Below, piece by piece: positions 15,494-23,180 of a stretch of DNA of 35,772 nucleotides (its first letter is position 1; each line of letters opens with the position of its first letter). This stretch comes from Jiangella rhizosphaerae (lineage in GTDB: Bacteria; Actinomycetota; Actinomycetes; Jiangellales; Jiangellaceae): positions 1-35,772 of the forward strand of contig NZ_QUAL01000437.1 in NCBI RefSeq assembly GCF_003579925.1. The letters run 5' to 3'. The position numbers and the translations under genes are program-made. The notes under the pieces are model-generated. The model had not been told where the DNA came from and made no database searches. It was given only the letters and a program-made list of their open reading frames with translations.

Positions 15494-16352
15494 GAGGGGT
15501 GACCCCCACGTCGCGCAGGAACCCCCGCACCGTCGCCTGGAACAGCTCCGGCTCCTCCAGCTGCGGGGAGTGGCCGGAGTGCTCGAACACGACCAGCCGG
15601 CCGTCGGCGACCCGCTCGGCGATCAGCTCCGACGCCGGCACCGGGGTGCGCCAGTCGTGCCGGCCGACGGTGACGAGGACCGGGCAGGTGATCTCGTGCA
15701 GCCGGCCGGTGAGGTCGTACTTCGGCATGTTCACGCCGAACGCGGCGTTGTGCGTGGCGTAGTGGTACTGGGTGTTCGCGGCCTTCCGCTCGACCGCCTC
15801 CGGGTCGTAGTGGTGGTCGTAGAGCGGGAGGATGGCCCGCCAGTACCGCTCGAACTCGGTGTTGTCGGCGAAGTTCCCGGTGCCGATGCGCTCGATCGCC
15901 CACGGGTCGATGGGGACGACATCGAAGCCGCGGGCCCGCTCGACGGCGAGGTGGTCGTGCGAGGTGTCGGCGGCGGTGTCGCGCAGCACCAGCGCCCGGA
16001 CCCGCTCGGGGTGGGCCAGCGTGTACTCCATCGCGAGGAAGCCGCCATAGGAGCCGCCGGCCATCACGATGTCGCCGAGGTCGAACCGGCGGCGGATCTC
16101 CTCGATGTCGGCGACCCACTGCTCGTGGGTGAACGGGCCGTCGTCGGAGGACGAACCGGAGCCGCGGGCGTCGAACGTCACGATCCGGTAGGCGTCGGCG
16201 AACGGGCCGAACGAGCGCAGCGGCTCCGCGCGCGAGCCCAGGCCCGGCGCGCCGTGGTGGACGACGATCGCGGGTGCGTCCTGCGGCCCGAGCTCCTCGA
16301 TGACGAGGCGCGCGCCGTTGATCGTCTCGGTGTACGTGCGGGACGTCGTCAT
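15486..16352 (-). CDS. Alpha/beta hydrolase, proline iminopeptidase-like (S33)
   Basis: 288 aa, ATG at 16352, overlapping the M24 stop as ATGA. Catalytic elements: oxyanion HHGAPGLGS, nucleophile elbow GGSYGG, acid in GRHDWRTP, and His in HSGHSPQLEEP. The cap region (about 140-215) is rich in His, Tyr and Trp. The overall pattern, including DARGSGSSSDD, is that of proline iminopeptidase and tricorn-interacting-factor F1-like enzymes that remove N-terminal residues. Ester or amide hydrolysis on another substrate is possible. Cytosolic. Its place between peptidases and transporter genes favours a peptide-like substrate. Confidence 0.88.
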   Translation of the reverse strand: MTTSRTYTETINGARLVIEELGPQDAPAIVVHHGAPGLGSRAEPLRSFGPFADAYRIVTFDARGSGSSSDDGPFTHEQWVADIEEIRRRFDLGDIVMAGGSYGGFLAMEYTLAHPERVRALVLRDTAADTSHDHLAVERARGFDVVPIDPWAIERIGTGNFADNTEFERYWRAILPLYDHHYDPEAVERKAANTQYHYATHNAAFGVNMPKYDLTGRLHEITCPVLVTVGRHDWRTPVPASELIAERVADGRLVVFEHSGHSPQLEEPELFQATVRGFLRDVGVTPHG

Positions 16353-17524
16353 GCCGGGATCACGTTCTCCTCGAGGGTGCGCGGGTAGGTGGTGAGCCGC
16401 TCGGGGCCGTCGTCGGTGACCAGCACGGTGTCGGAGATGCGGTAGCCGCCGTGGCCGGGGACGTAGACGCCCGGCTCGCTGGACAGCACCATGCCGGCGG
16501 CCAGCGGCGTCGGGTCGCCGTCCTCGACCCACGGCGCCTCGTGCTGCTGCACGCCGATGCCGTGGCCCTGACGGTGCCGCAGGTACTCGCCCAGCCCGGC
16601 GTCGCGGATGACGTCGAGGCACTCGGCGTTGACGTCGGCGCAGGTGCGGCCCACGCGCATGGCCTCGGTGCCGACGTGCTGGGCGGTGCGGGCGGTCTCG
16701 AAGTAGCGCCGCTGGTCCGCGCTCGGCTCGCCGATGACGAAGGTGCGCTCGCTCTCGACGAACCGGCTCAGCACGGCCGCACCGAGCGACAGGATGAGCG
16801 TGTCGCCGGCCTGGACCCGGCGGCTGCTGGGCAGGCCGTGCGGGTTGGCCGCGTTGGGGCCGGCGTAGACGAGGCCGCCGGCCAGCTTCGTCGTGAACAC
16901 GACGCGCTCGTAGCGCTGGTAGACGAGGTCGGTGCCGTGGCCGATGACGTGCCGGGCGATCTCGCCCTCGCGCGGCAGCTCACCGCCAGCGGCGATGGCG
17001 TCCTCGATGAACGCGCGGCCGGCCGCCAGCATCGAGTCGCAGATCTCCGCGGCCTGCCGGTGCAGCTCGATCTCCTCCGGCGTCTTGGTCAGCCGCAGCC
17101 CGGCGACGACGTCCGACGTCGCCCAAGTGGCGTCCGGCAGCACCGCGCGCAGCCGGTCGAACGTCCCCACCGAGATCGACGACGTGTAGGCGATGCGGCC
17201 GGAGCCGAGGCCGCGGCGGCGCAGCAGCCCGGCGAGGTGCTCCTCGGGACTGGTGACGCCGGGGTACTCGAAGTAGGTCTGGACCGGCGCGTGGATGCGC
17301 TGCTGCTCGGCGTACTCGCGGTCGAGCTCGGGGACGAGGACGAAGCGGTCGTGGTCGGCGCCGATCCACAGGTACACCGGCCGCTCGGTGACGGCGTAGC
17401 AGAACCCCACCAGGTAGGCGACGTCGGCGGGGTGGGTGACGAGGAGACCGTCGTGGCCGTCGGCACCGAGCCGCTCGACCACGCGGTCGAGGGCGCCGAG
17501 GTAGAACGAGTCGGGCAGCTGCAC
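16349..17524 (-). CDS. M24-fold hydrolase (Xaa-Pro peptidase/creatinase family) with altered metal site
   Basis: 391 aa, GTG at 17524 (GAGGAG upstream). An N-terminal creatinase-type domain (1-135; THPADVAYLVGF) precedes the pita-bread domain. By alignment to Xaa-Pro dipeptidase motifs, the five metal ligands Asp, Asp, His, Glu, Glu become Ser246 (LILSLGAA), Glu257 (FVESERTF), His321 (GHGIGVQQHEAP), Glu350 (SSEPGVY) and Ser364 (GYRISDTV). Two ligands are lost and one is swapped, which points toward metal-independent relatives such as creatinase or ectoine-hydrolase-like enzymes rather than a standard aminopeptidase P. It is 4 bp after the permease gene. Confidence 0.88.
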   Translation of the reverse strand: MQLPDSFYLGALDRVVERLGADGHDGLLVTHPADVAYLVGFCYAVTERPVYLWIGADHDRFVLVPELDREYAEQQRIHAPVQTYFEYPGVTSPEEHLAGLLRRRGLGSGRIAYTSSISVGTFDRLRAVLPDATWATSDVVAGLRLTKTPEEIELHRQAAEICDSMLAAGRAFIEDAIAAGGELPREGEIARHVIGHGTDLVYQRYERVVFTTKLAGGLVYAGPNAANPHGLPSSRRVQAGDTLILSLGAAVLSRFVESERTFVIGEPSADQRRYFETARTAQHVGTEAMRVGRTCADVNAECLDVIRDAGLGEYLRHRQGHGIGVQQHEAPWVEDGDPTPLAAGMVLSSEPGVYVPGHGGYRISDTVLVTDDGPERLTTYPRTLEENVIPA

Positions 17525-17528
17525 GGGG

Positions 17529-18416
17529 TCACACTCCTCGGGTGCGCGGGTCGCGCGAGTCGTTGTAGCGGATGCCGGCGATGGTCGCGGCCAGCACGAG
17601 CAGCAGGATCGCCAGCGACGGGAACAGCGTCTGCCACCACGCCGACGCGATGGTGCCCGAGCGCTGCGCGTTGAGCAGGATGCGGCCCCACGACCACGAC
17701 GACGGGTCGCCCATGCCGAGGAACGACAGGCCGGCCTCGGCGATCACCGCGCGGGCCGCGGTGAGCAGGACGTTGACGACGACGAGCGGCATGACCGCCG
17801 GCAGGATCTCGCGGGCGATGATGCGGGTCGCACCGGCGCCGAGCACGCGGGCGCCGTCGATGTACGGCATGGCGGCCACGACCAGCCCGTTCGCCCGGAT
17901 CATCCGGGTCACCTCGGGCCAGGACAGCAGCCCGATCACGGTGATCAGCGTGACGACGCTCGGCCCGGCCAGCGCGGTCACCAGGATCATCAGCGGCAGC
18001 ATGGGCAGGGACAGCATGACGTCGGTGACCGTGGTGACCACCGGGTCCAGCCGCTTCACGTAGGCCGCGGCGAGGCCGAGCAGCGTGCCGATGCCGATGG
18101 CGATCAGCGACGCGACGGCGCCCACCAGCAGGCTGATCCGGGTACCCCACACGACCTGGGCGAACACGTCCTGGCCGAGGTCGTCGGTGCCGAACCAGTG
18201 GGCGCCGGACGGCGACTGCAGGATGTCGGTGCCCAGGCCGCTGGGGGAGTCGACGACCATCGGACCGGCGATCGCGACGACCGTGAACAGGGCCAGCACG
18301 CCGACGGACAGCCAGCCGGACGGCGCGGAGAAGAAGCCTCCGGAGCGACGTCGCCGGGTGCTGGTCAGCGCCGCCGCCTGGGGGTCGGCGACGAGGGACT
18401 GCGGCTCGGTGCTCAT
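17529..18416 (-). CDS. Peptide ABC transporter permease, DppC type
   Basis: 295 aa, ATG at 18416 overlapping the DppB-like stop (ATGA). A short cytosolic N-terminus precedes TM1 (about 36-53). The DppC/OppC signature HWFGTDDLGQDVFAQVVWGTRISL follows, then further TM helices and the EAA-type loop around YIDGARVLGAGATRIIAREILP. It is the inner-membrane channel partner of DppB. Confidence 0.95.
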   Translation of the reverse strand: MSTEPQSLVADPQAAALTSTRRRRSGGFFSAPSGWLSVGVLALFTVVAIAGPMVVDSPSGLGTDILQSPSGAHWFGTDDLGQDVFAQVVWGTRISLLVGAVASLIAIGIGTLLGLAAAYVKRLDPVVTTVTDVMLSLPMLPLMILVTALAGPSVVTLITVIGLLSWPEVTRMIRANGLVVAAMPYIDGARVLGAGATRIIAREILPAVMPLVVVNVLLTAARAVIAEAGLSFLGMGDPSSWSWGRILLNAQRSGTIASAWWQTLFPSLAILLLVLAATIAGIRYNDSRDPRTRGV

Positions 18417-19366
18417 GTGCGGATCCTTGGGTTGAGAGCCATCGAGAGCAGGTCGGTGAGCAGGTTCGCCAGCACGACGGTCACCGCGAGGATGACGAAG
18501 GCGCCCTGCAGCACCGGGAAGTCCAGCTGCTGCACCGACTCGAAGATCAGCCGGCCGACACCCGGGTAGGCGAACACCGTCTCGGTCAGCACGGCGCCGC
18601 CGATCAGCGTCCCGAGCTGCAGGCCCATCAGCATCAGCGCCGGCAGCACCGCGTTGCGCAGGGCGTGTCGCCACACGACCCGGCGGTGGGTGAGCCCGCG
18701 CGAGCGGGCGCTGGTGATGTAGTCCTCGCCCAGCACCTCGACCATGTTGGTGCGCAGCGTGAGCGCGTACGGTCCGAGCTGCACCAGCACCAGCGAGAAC
18801 AGCGGCAGCGCCAGGTGGTGCAGCAGGGAGGCGTAGGCCGCGAGCCCGCGGGTGTCCGGGTCGATGGCCTGGCCGATCGGGAACCAGCCGAGGTTCGACC
18901 CGAACACCACCAGCAGCAGGATCGCGACGCTGGGGATGAACAGCGCGTTCGCCGTGATGCCGAAGAACTGGACGGCCCGGTCGACCAGTCCGCCCCGGCC
19001 GACGGCGGCCTGCACGCCGAGCGGGATGCCGATGAGCAGCGTCAGGACGAACGCCGATCCGGCGAGGAGCAGCGTCCACGGCAGCCGCGACAGCAGCAGG
19101 TCGCTGACCGGCACCAGCTGCCGGAACGAGACGCCGAGGTTGCCCTGGACCAGCTGGCCCAGGTAGAGCACGTACTGCTGGAGGATCGGCTTGTCCAGGC
19201 CGTACTGACTCCGGAGCGCCTCCTGCATCTCCGGGGTCATGTCACCCTCCACCACCAGGAGGGTGGGGTCCGCCGGCAGCAGCCGCAGCAGGAAGAACGT
19301 CACCGTCACGGCGATCCAGATGGTCAGGATCGCGCGGAACAGCCGACTCGCGGCATACCTCAACAC
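18413..19366 (-). CDS. Peptide ABC transporter permease, DppB type
   Basis: 317 aa. GTG 19366 (VLRYAASRLF) gives the classic DppB start, with TM1 at about 11-28, the extracytoplasmic loop containing LRSQYGLDKPILQQY and GNLGVSF, and five further TM helices. The EAA loop appears as DYITSARSRGLTHRRVVWRHALRNA. A 54-bp gap separates it from the solute-binding protein gene, the longest gap in the operon, consistent with differential expression of the binding protein. Confidence 0.95.
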   Translation of the reverse strand: MLRYAASRLFRAILTIWIAVTVTFFLLRLLPADPTLLVVEGDMTPEMQEALRSQYGLDKPILQQYVLYLGQLVQGNLGVSFRQLVPVSDLLLSRLPWTLLLAGSAFVLTLLIGIPLGVQAAVGRGGLVDRAVQFFGITANALFIPSVAILLLVVFGSNLGWFPIGQAIDPDTRGLAAYASLLHHLALPLFSLVLVQLGPYALTLRTNMVEVLGEDYITSARSRGLTHRRVVWRHALRNAVLPALMLMGLQLGTLIGGAVLTETVFAYPGVGRLIFESVQQLDFPVLQGAFVILAVTVVLANLLTDLLSMALNPRIRT

Positions 19367-19420
19367 GGTGTGCTACCCACCCTCCCGGTGTGTGGTGGCA
19401 TGGATCTGGACGAGGCCGGC

Positions 19421-21067
19421 TCAGTCGACCGGTGTGACCTGGGCCAGCGAGTAGCCGGTGACCATGCCGAGCAGGTCCGACGGCGACGGGTCGAAGCCGG
19501 TGAAGCGGTCACCGCGGTAGGCGAAGCGGAAGTTCTCCACGTACAGCGGCGTCAGCAGCGCCTGGTCGTGGACGTAGGCGTCGATGCCCTTGATCTTCTC
19601 CACGAACTGCTCCGGGTCGGCGGTCACCGCGGCGTCGTTCACCAGGGCGTCCAGCTCGGGGTCGGCGACCAGGTTGTAGTTGATCCCGCCCGGGTTGGAC
19701 GACAGGTAGGTGCTGCGCAGCTGGTCCATCGGGTTGTCGAAGACGCCCCACTGCGACAGGTCGATGTCGTACTCGCCGCCGCGGGTGCGGGCGAGGAAGG
19801 TGTTCCGCTCGATGCAGGCCAGGTCGATCTGGATGCCGGCCTCGGCGGCGTCGTCGCGGACCACCTCGGCCACCCGGGTGAGGTTGGCGTTGGACTGGTC
19901 GCACACCATCTCGAACGTCAGGTCGTCCAGGATGCCGTCGCCGTCGCCGTCGGTGTAGCCGGCGCCCTCCAGCAGGGCGCGGGCGCCGGCGGGGTCGAAC
20001 GGGTAGGGCTCGAGGTCGCTGTTGTCGTAGTCGGCGAAGATCGGCGAGATCGGGCCGACCATCCGCTCGCCGTCGCCCTGCAGGATCGTCTCGATGATCG
20101 ACTCGGTGTCGACCACCATCGACAGCGCCTGCCGCACCGTCTGGTCGGCCAGCACCGGGTGCTGCACGTTGTAGGTGAGGTGCGCGAAGCCGAGCGACCC
20201 GACCGTCTCGATCGCGATGTTCTCGTCGCTCTCGAGCGAGGCCACCGCCGAGACCGGCACCGGCGTGCCCATGAGGTCGATGTCGCCGTTGCGCAACGCC
20301 AGGATCATCGTGTTGACGTCGGGGTAGACGACGTACTCGACGGTCTCGACGGCGGGACCGCCCTCGGGGGCGTACGGGTAGTTCTCGTTCGCCTTCAGGA
20401 CGTAGCGCTGGCCCTTGGTGGCCGACTCCAGGATGTACGCGCCCGCGCCGACCCAGTCGGAGTCGTTGGCGAACTGCGAGACGTCGCCGGCCTTGCTGAA
20501 GATGTGCTCGGGAACGATGCGCATCCAGAAGCCGACGCCCTCGGCGAACGGGGCGTACGGCTCGCTGAGCGTGAACGCGACGGTGTGGTCGTCGCGCACC
20601 TCGATGCCGGTGACCCAGGTGAGCTTCGCCGCGACGTTGCCCAGCTGGTGGTCCATGATGGCCTGCGCGGTGAACGCGACGTCCTTCGCCGTCACCGGCG
20701 TGCCGTCGGACCACTCGAAGTCGTCGCGCAGGTGGAAGACGACGACGGTGCCGTCGGCCTCGGTGGTGTACTCCTCGGCCAGCTCCGGCACCTTCTGCGC
20801 GTTGCCGTCGATGCGCAGCAGCGTCGGGTAGGTGGCATTGAGGATCCAGCTGTCGGTCTTGGACAGCGACTGCAGCGGGTTGAAGTTCTCCATGTCCGTC
20901 GTGGTGCCGATGCGCAGCGTGGCGCCGCCGGCCTGCTCGTCCGAGCCGCCCGAGCCGCCGGTGGACTCGCCGCCGCCCTCGTTGAGCGAGCAGCCCGTGA
21001 CCGCGACCAGTGTCGCGACCGCCAGTGCCGCACCGGTTCTCCGGATGCGTCCGATCGTGCCCTTCAC
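19421..21067 (-). CDS. Peptide ABC transporter substrate-binding lipoprotein
   Basis: 548 aa, GTG at 21067 with AAGGAGG upstream, overlapping the M19-like stop by four bases (GTGA). A lipoprotein signal peptide ends at VTGC, so Cys26 is the lipidated residue. A Gly/Ser linker follows, then SBP_bac_5 (from about 50) with DDFEWSDGTPVTAKDVAFTA and GAGAYILES. It would deliver a peptide-like ligand to the DppBC-like permeases. Insertion of DGDGDGILDD near residue 375 looks like a calcium-binding-type loop, as also seen in some family members. Confidence 0.95.
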   Translation of the reverse strand: MKGTIGRIRRTGAALAVATLVAVTGCSLNEGGGESTGGSGGSDEQAGGATLRIGTTTDMENFNPLQSLSKTDSWILNATYPTLLRIDGNAQKVPELAEEYTTEADGTVVVFHLRDDFEWSDGTPVTAKDVAFTAQAIMDHQLGNVAAKLTWVTGIEVRDDHTVAFTLSEPYAPFAEGVGFWMRIVPEHIFSKAGDVSQFANDSDWVGAGAYILESATKGQRYVLKANENYPYAPEGGPAVETVEYVVYPDVNTMILALRNGDIDLMGTPVPVSAVASLESDENIAIETVGSLGFAHLTYNVQHPVLADQTVRQALSMVVDTESIIETILQGDGERMVGPISPIFADYDNSDLEPYPFDPAGARALLEGAGYTDGDGDGILDDLTFEMVCDQSNANLTRVAEVVRDDAAEAGIQIDLACIERNTFLARTRGGEYDIDLSQWGVFDNPMDQLRSTYLSSNPGGINYNLVADPELDALVNDAAVTADPEQFVEKIKGIDAYVHDQALLTPLYVENFRFAYRGDRFTGFDPSPSDLLGMVTGYSLAQVTPVD

Positions 21068-22266
21068 CAGACCTCCTTGAGTACGCGCAGGATGTTGAGA
21101 CCGATGACCTTGCTGATGTCGCCGTCGGACCAGCCGTGCTTGACGAGCCAGCCGACGATGTTGGTGAAGTTCTCCGCCGGGTTCTCCACCCCGGCGACGT
21201 ACGGGACCCGCGGATGGTCCACGTGGCCGTGCGCGCCGGCGATGCTGAGGTGGCCGGTGAAGGAGTCGTGCAGCCCGACGTGGTCGCCGAAGTTCGTGTC
21301 GGGCCCGAACGCGACGTGGTCGACGCCGACCAGGTCGACGCAGTACTGGAAGTGGTCCATGACCGACTCCAGCGAGTGCTCCGGGTGCGCCTCGGACAGC
21401 GTCGTGTGCGGCGCGGCCTCGATGCCGATGACCCCGCCGCGCTCGGCGCAGGCGACGATGACGTCGTCGGGCTTCATCCGGTTGGTGGGCCACACCGACC
21501 GCGCGCCGGCGTGCGTGATGAACACCGGCACCGACGACCGCTCGATGACGTCGCGGCTGGTGCGGTCCGAGGAGTGCGAGATGTCGATGGCGATGCCCAG
21601 CTTGTTCATCCGCTCGACCGCGCGGCCGCCGAACATCGTGAGGCCGCCGTCCACCGGCTCGGCCAGCCCGGAGCCGAGCTGGTTGGCCATCGAGTAGGCG
21701 ATGCCCATCTGCCGCACGCCGAGCCCGTAGAGGACGTCCAGCCGGTCCAGCTCGTTCTCGATCATCGTCGCGGCCTCGAGGCCCGCGACCAGCGCGATGC
21801 GGCCCTGGGTCTTGGCCTTCTCCAGGTCGGCGACGGTGCGCGCGAGGACGACGTGGTCCTGCTGGGCGACGTCGGCGAAGCGCAGGCCGAGGTCGAAGAC
21901 GACGTCGTTCCACTTCCAGCCGTGCTCGGACGTCACGCAGTTGGTGCCGTTCATGAAGTTGTCGAAGAACGCGGTCATGCCCGACCGGGCGATGCCCTCG
22001 AACCCGAACGCGTTGCGCCCCGTGCCGTTGTACTCCTTCAGCAGCGACGGGTCCTTCGTGAGGATCTTCGGGTGCTCGTGCAGGGAGATGACGTGCTCAC
22101 GGCCGAGGATCTCCGTCACCCGACGCGTCTGCTCCTCGTCCAGTCCGAGGTCGTAGGCCGGGACGCGGCCGATCTCCTGGGCGAGGTCGAAGACGCGGAA
22201 GTCGGTGTGCGGCTCGAGGTAGTCGAAACTGCGGTAGCCCCGGTAGCGCACGCCTGGTTTCTGCAT
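21064..22266 (-). CDS. M19-like (membrane dipeptidase family) amidohydrolase, copy B
   Basis: 400 aa, ATG at 22266 (MQKPGVRYRG) with GGAGAAG upstream. First gene of the operon. It parallels copy A throughout: VISLHEH, VAGLEAATMIENELD, GVRQMGIAYSMANQLGSGL, AIDISHSSDRTS, VFITHAGARSVWP and DHVAFGPDT. The HEH motif at the metal site is shared by both copies and differs from the usual HxD of M19. Differences cluster in the N-terminal third and the C-terminus (VDHPRVPYVAGVENPAENF), suggesting related but not identical substrates. The start lies only 12 bp from an operator-like palindrome. Confidence 0.85.
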   Translation of the reverse strand: MQKPGVRYRGYRSFDYLEPHTDFRVFDLAQEIGRVPAYDLGLDEEQTRRVTEILGREHVISLHEHPKILTKDPSLLKEYNGTGRNAFGFEGIARSGMTAFFDNFMNGTNCVTSEHGWKWNDVVFDLGLRFADVAQQDHVVLARTVADLEKAKTQGRIALVAGLEAATMIENELDRLDVLYGLGVRQMGIAYSMANQLGSGLAEPVDGGLTMFGGRAVERMNKLGIAIDISHSSDRTSRDVIERSSVPVFITHAGARSVWPTNRMKPDDVIVACAERGGVIGIEAAPHTTLSEAHPEHSLESVMDHFQYCVDLVGVDHVAFGPDTNFGDHVGLHDSFTGHLSIAGAHGHVDHPRVPYVAGVENPAENFTNIVGWLVKHGWSDGDISKVIGLNILRVLKEVW

Positions 22267-22277
22267 CGGCTTCTCCA

Positions 22278-22327
22278 AGTGGTCCAACCTCTTTTGTGGG
22301 CTCACCATAACGAGAGGTTGGACCTCT
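22278..22327. promoter_or_regulatory. Paired GntR/HutC-type operators and putative operon promoter
   Basis: Two 15-mers with dyad symmetry: AGTGGTCCAACCTCT (22278-22292) and AGAGGTTGGACCTCT (22313-22327). The first equals the reverse complement of the second except at one position, and their centres are 35 bp apart. The half-site AGTGGT resembles the DasR-type AGTGGTC. Between and around them, a weak leftward promoter may be formed by TTCAAG (minus, 22331-22326) and TTATGG (minus, 22310-22305), so one operator would sit in the spacer and the other just after the transcription start. Confidence 0.6.
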
Positions 22328-22353
22328 TGAATATCGGGGACCTGCCTGCAGAT

Positions 22354-22377
22354 GATATGGAGAATTGTTCTCATATC
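22354..22377. repeat. AT-rich palindrome upstream of the peptide operon
   Basis: GATATG(G)AGAA and TTCTCATATC pair over 10 bp with one bulged G and a 3-nt centre. It is unusually AT-rich for this DNA and lies about 90 bp upstream of the first operon gene. It could be a second regulator site or a promoter element facing the decayed gene to the right. Confidence 0.45.
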
Positions 22378-22653
22378 TTCGACCGACCGCAACGGCGGCG
22401 CTGAGCTGCGAGTTCGTGTGGATCTCGGCGGTGGCGGATCTTGTCGACGCAGCGGCGAATGGCTGCAATCGTTACAAGAAGGAAACGTGAGTCCACAATT
22501 CGATCACGTTCCCGATCGGGTTCTCGGCCCGAAAATGATCGCAGGCCGCCGACGGGAGCACCCGGCATGCGCAGGGCGCGCCGGCCGCTCGCCGGACGGC
22601 CGGCGTCCACCTCGGCGGCGGGGGGATCGAGTTCTCGAGGCCGGGAGGCTGTC

Positions 22654-23054
22654 ATGGCGGTTCGAGCACGGCGGCTGTGGTGGTCCGGTCTGCTGGCCGT
22701 CGCGCTGGGGGGCGATCACGGCGCTGGTGACCGCGACGCCGGCGCGAGCTGCTGTGGAAGCGTTCGCCGGAGGCCGCGCCGGAGCCGTACGTCCAGCGCA
22801 AGTGGGGTGGCTGGGGGGTGCCGGGCGACATCGACCAGGGTGGTGTGTTCGGCTCGCCGGTCGTCACCGGCGACACCGTGTACGTCGGCGCCAACAACGG
22901 TCACGTCTACGGCTTCGACCGGGCGACTGGTGCGCAGGTCTGGGACTACGAGACCGGAGCCTGGAACGCGACGGGCATGGCCGTCACCGGCAACACGCTG
23001 GTGTTCGGCTCGTGGGACGGCAACCTCTACGCCTTCACGGCGCGATCCGAGTAG
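22654..23054 (+). pseudogene. Decayed secreted PQQ/beta-propeller-repeat protein
   Basis: ATG 22654 follows GGGAGG and starts a signal peptide (MAVRARRLWWSGLLAVALG). After a run of six G the frame breaks; skipping one base restores ITALVTATPARAA, a normal signal-peptide end. A further frame change leads to ELLWKRSPEAAPEPYVQRKW and then PQQ-like propeller repeats: GSPVVTGDTVYVGANNG, YGFDRATGAQVWDYETG and VFGSWDGNLYAF, ending at TAG 23052-23054. Full quinoprotein-like propellers need several hundred residues, so most of the gene is missing. A short separate gene starting at GTG 22818 is the alternative, but it would cut into the conserved upstream part. Confidence 0.6.
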
Positions 23055-23077
23055 GGGGACCGAGCCACCCTCCCGCG

Positions 23078-23127
23078 TGATCATCGACCGTCGGCGACAT
23101 CATGACGTCGCCGACGGTCGATGATCA
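23078..23127. repeat. Long-stem intergenic hairpin H2
   Basis: Arms 23078-23098 and 23107-23127 form a perfect 21-bp inverted repeat with an 8-nt loop. It lies between the decayed PQQ gene and the TetR gene. It could terminate the former; the stem is exceptionally long for that. Confidence 0.85.
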
Positions 23128-23180
23128 TTGGGGGCTCGCCAGGCGACCAGCTTGTACGATCGTCAGCTGAGGTGATGCAC

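Larger units (their letters stand above)
22267..22653. other. 387-bp intergenic region
   Basis: It holds the two operators (22278-22327) and the AT-rich palindrome (22354-22377). The rest, 22380-22653, shows no gene with convincing codon use; short frames there have no ribosome site. The right part probably carries the promoter of the decayed PQQ gene. Confidence 0.55.

Noticed and set aside
18665-21697. Long rightward open frame opposite the permease, binding-protein and M19-like genes
   Set aside because: The leftward genes show full transporter and hydrolase motifs; the rightward frame does not.
22818-23054. PQQ-repeat fragment as an intact small gene from GTG 22818
   Set aside because: Propeller-type sequence continues upstream of that GTG and is preceded by a broken signal peptide, so a decayed gene is more likely.
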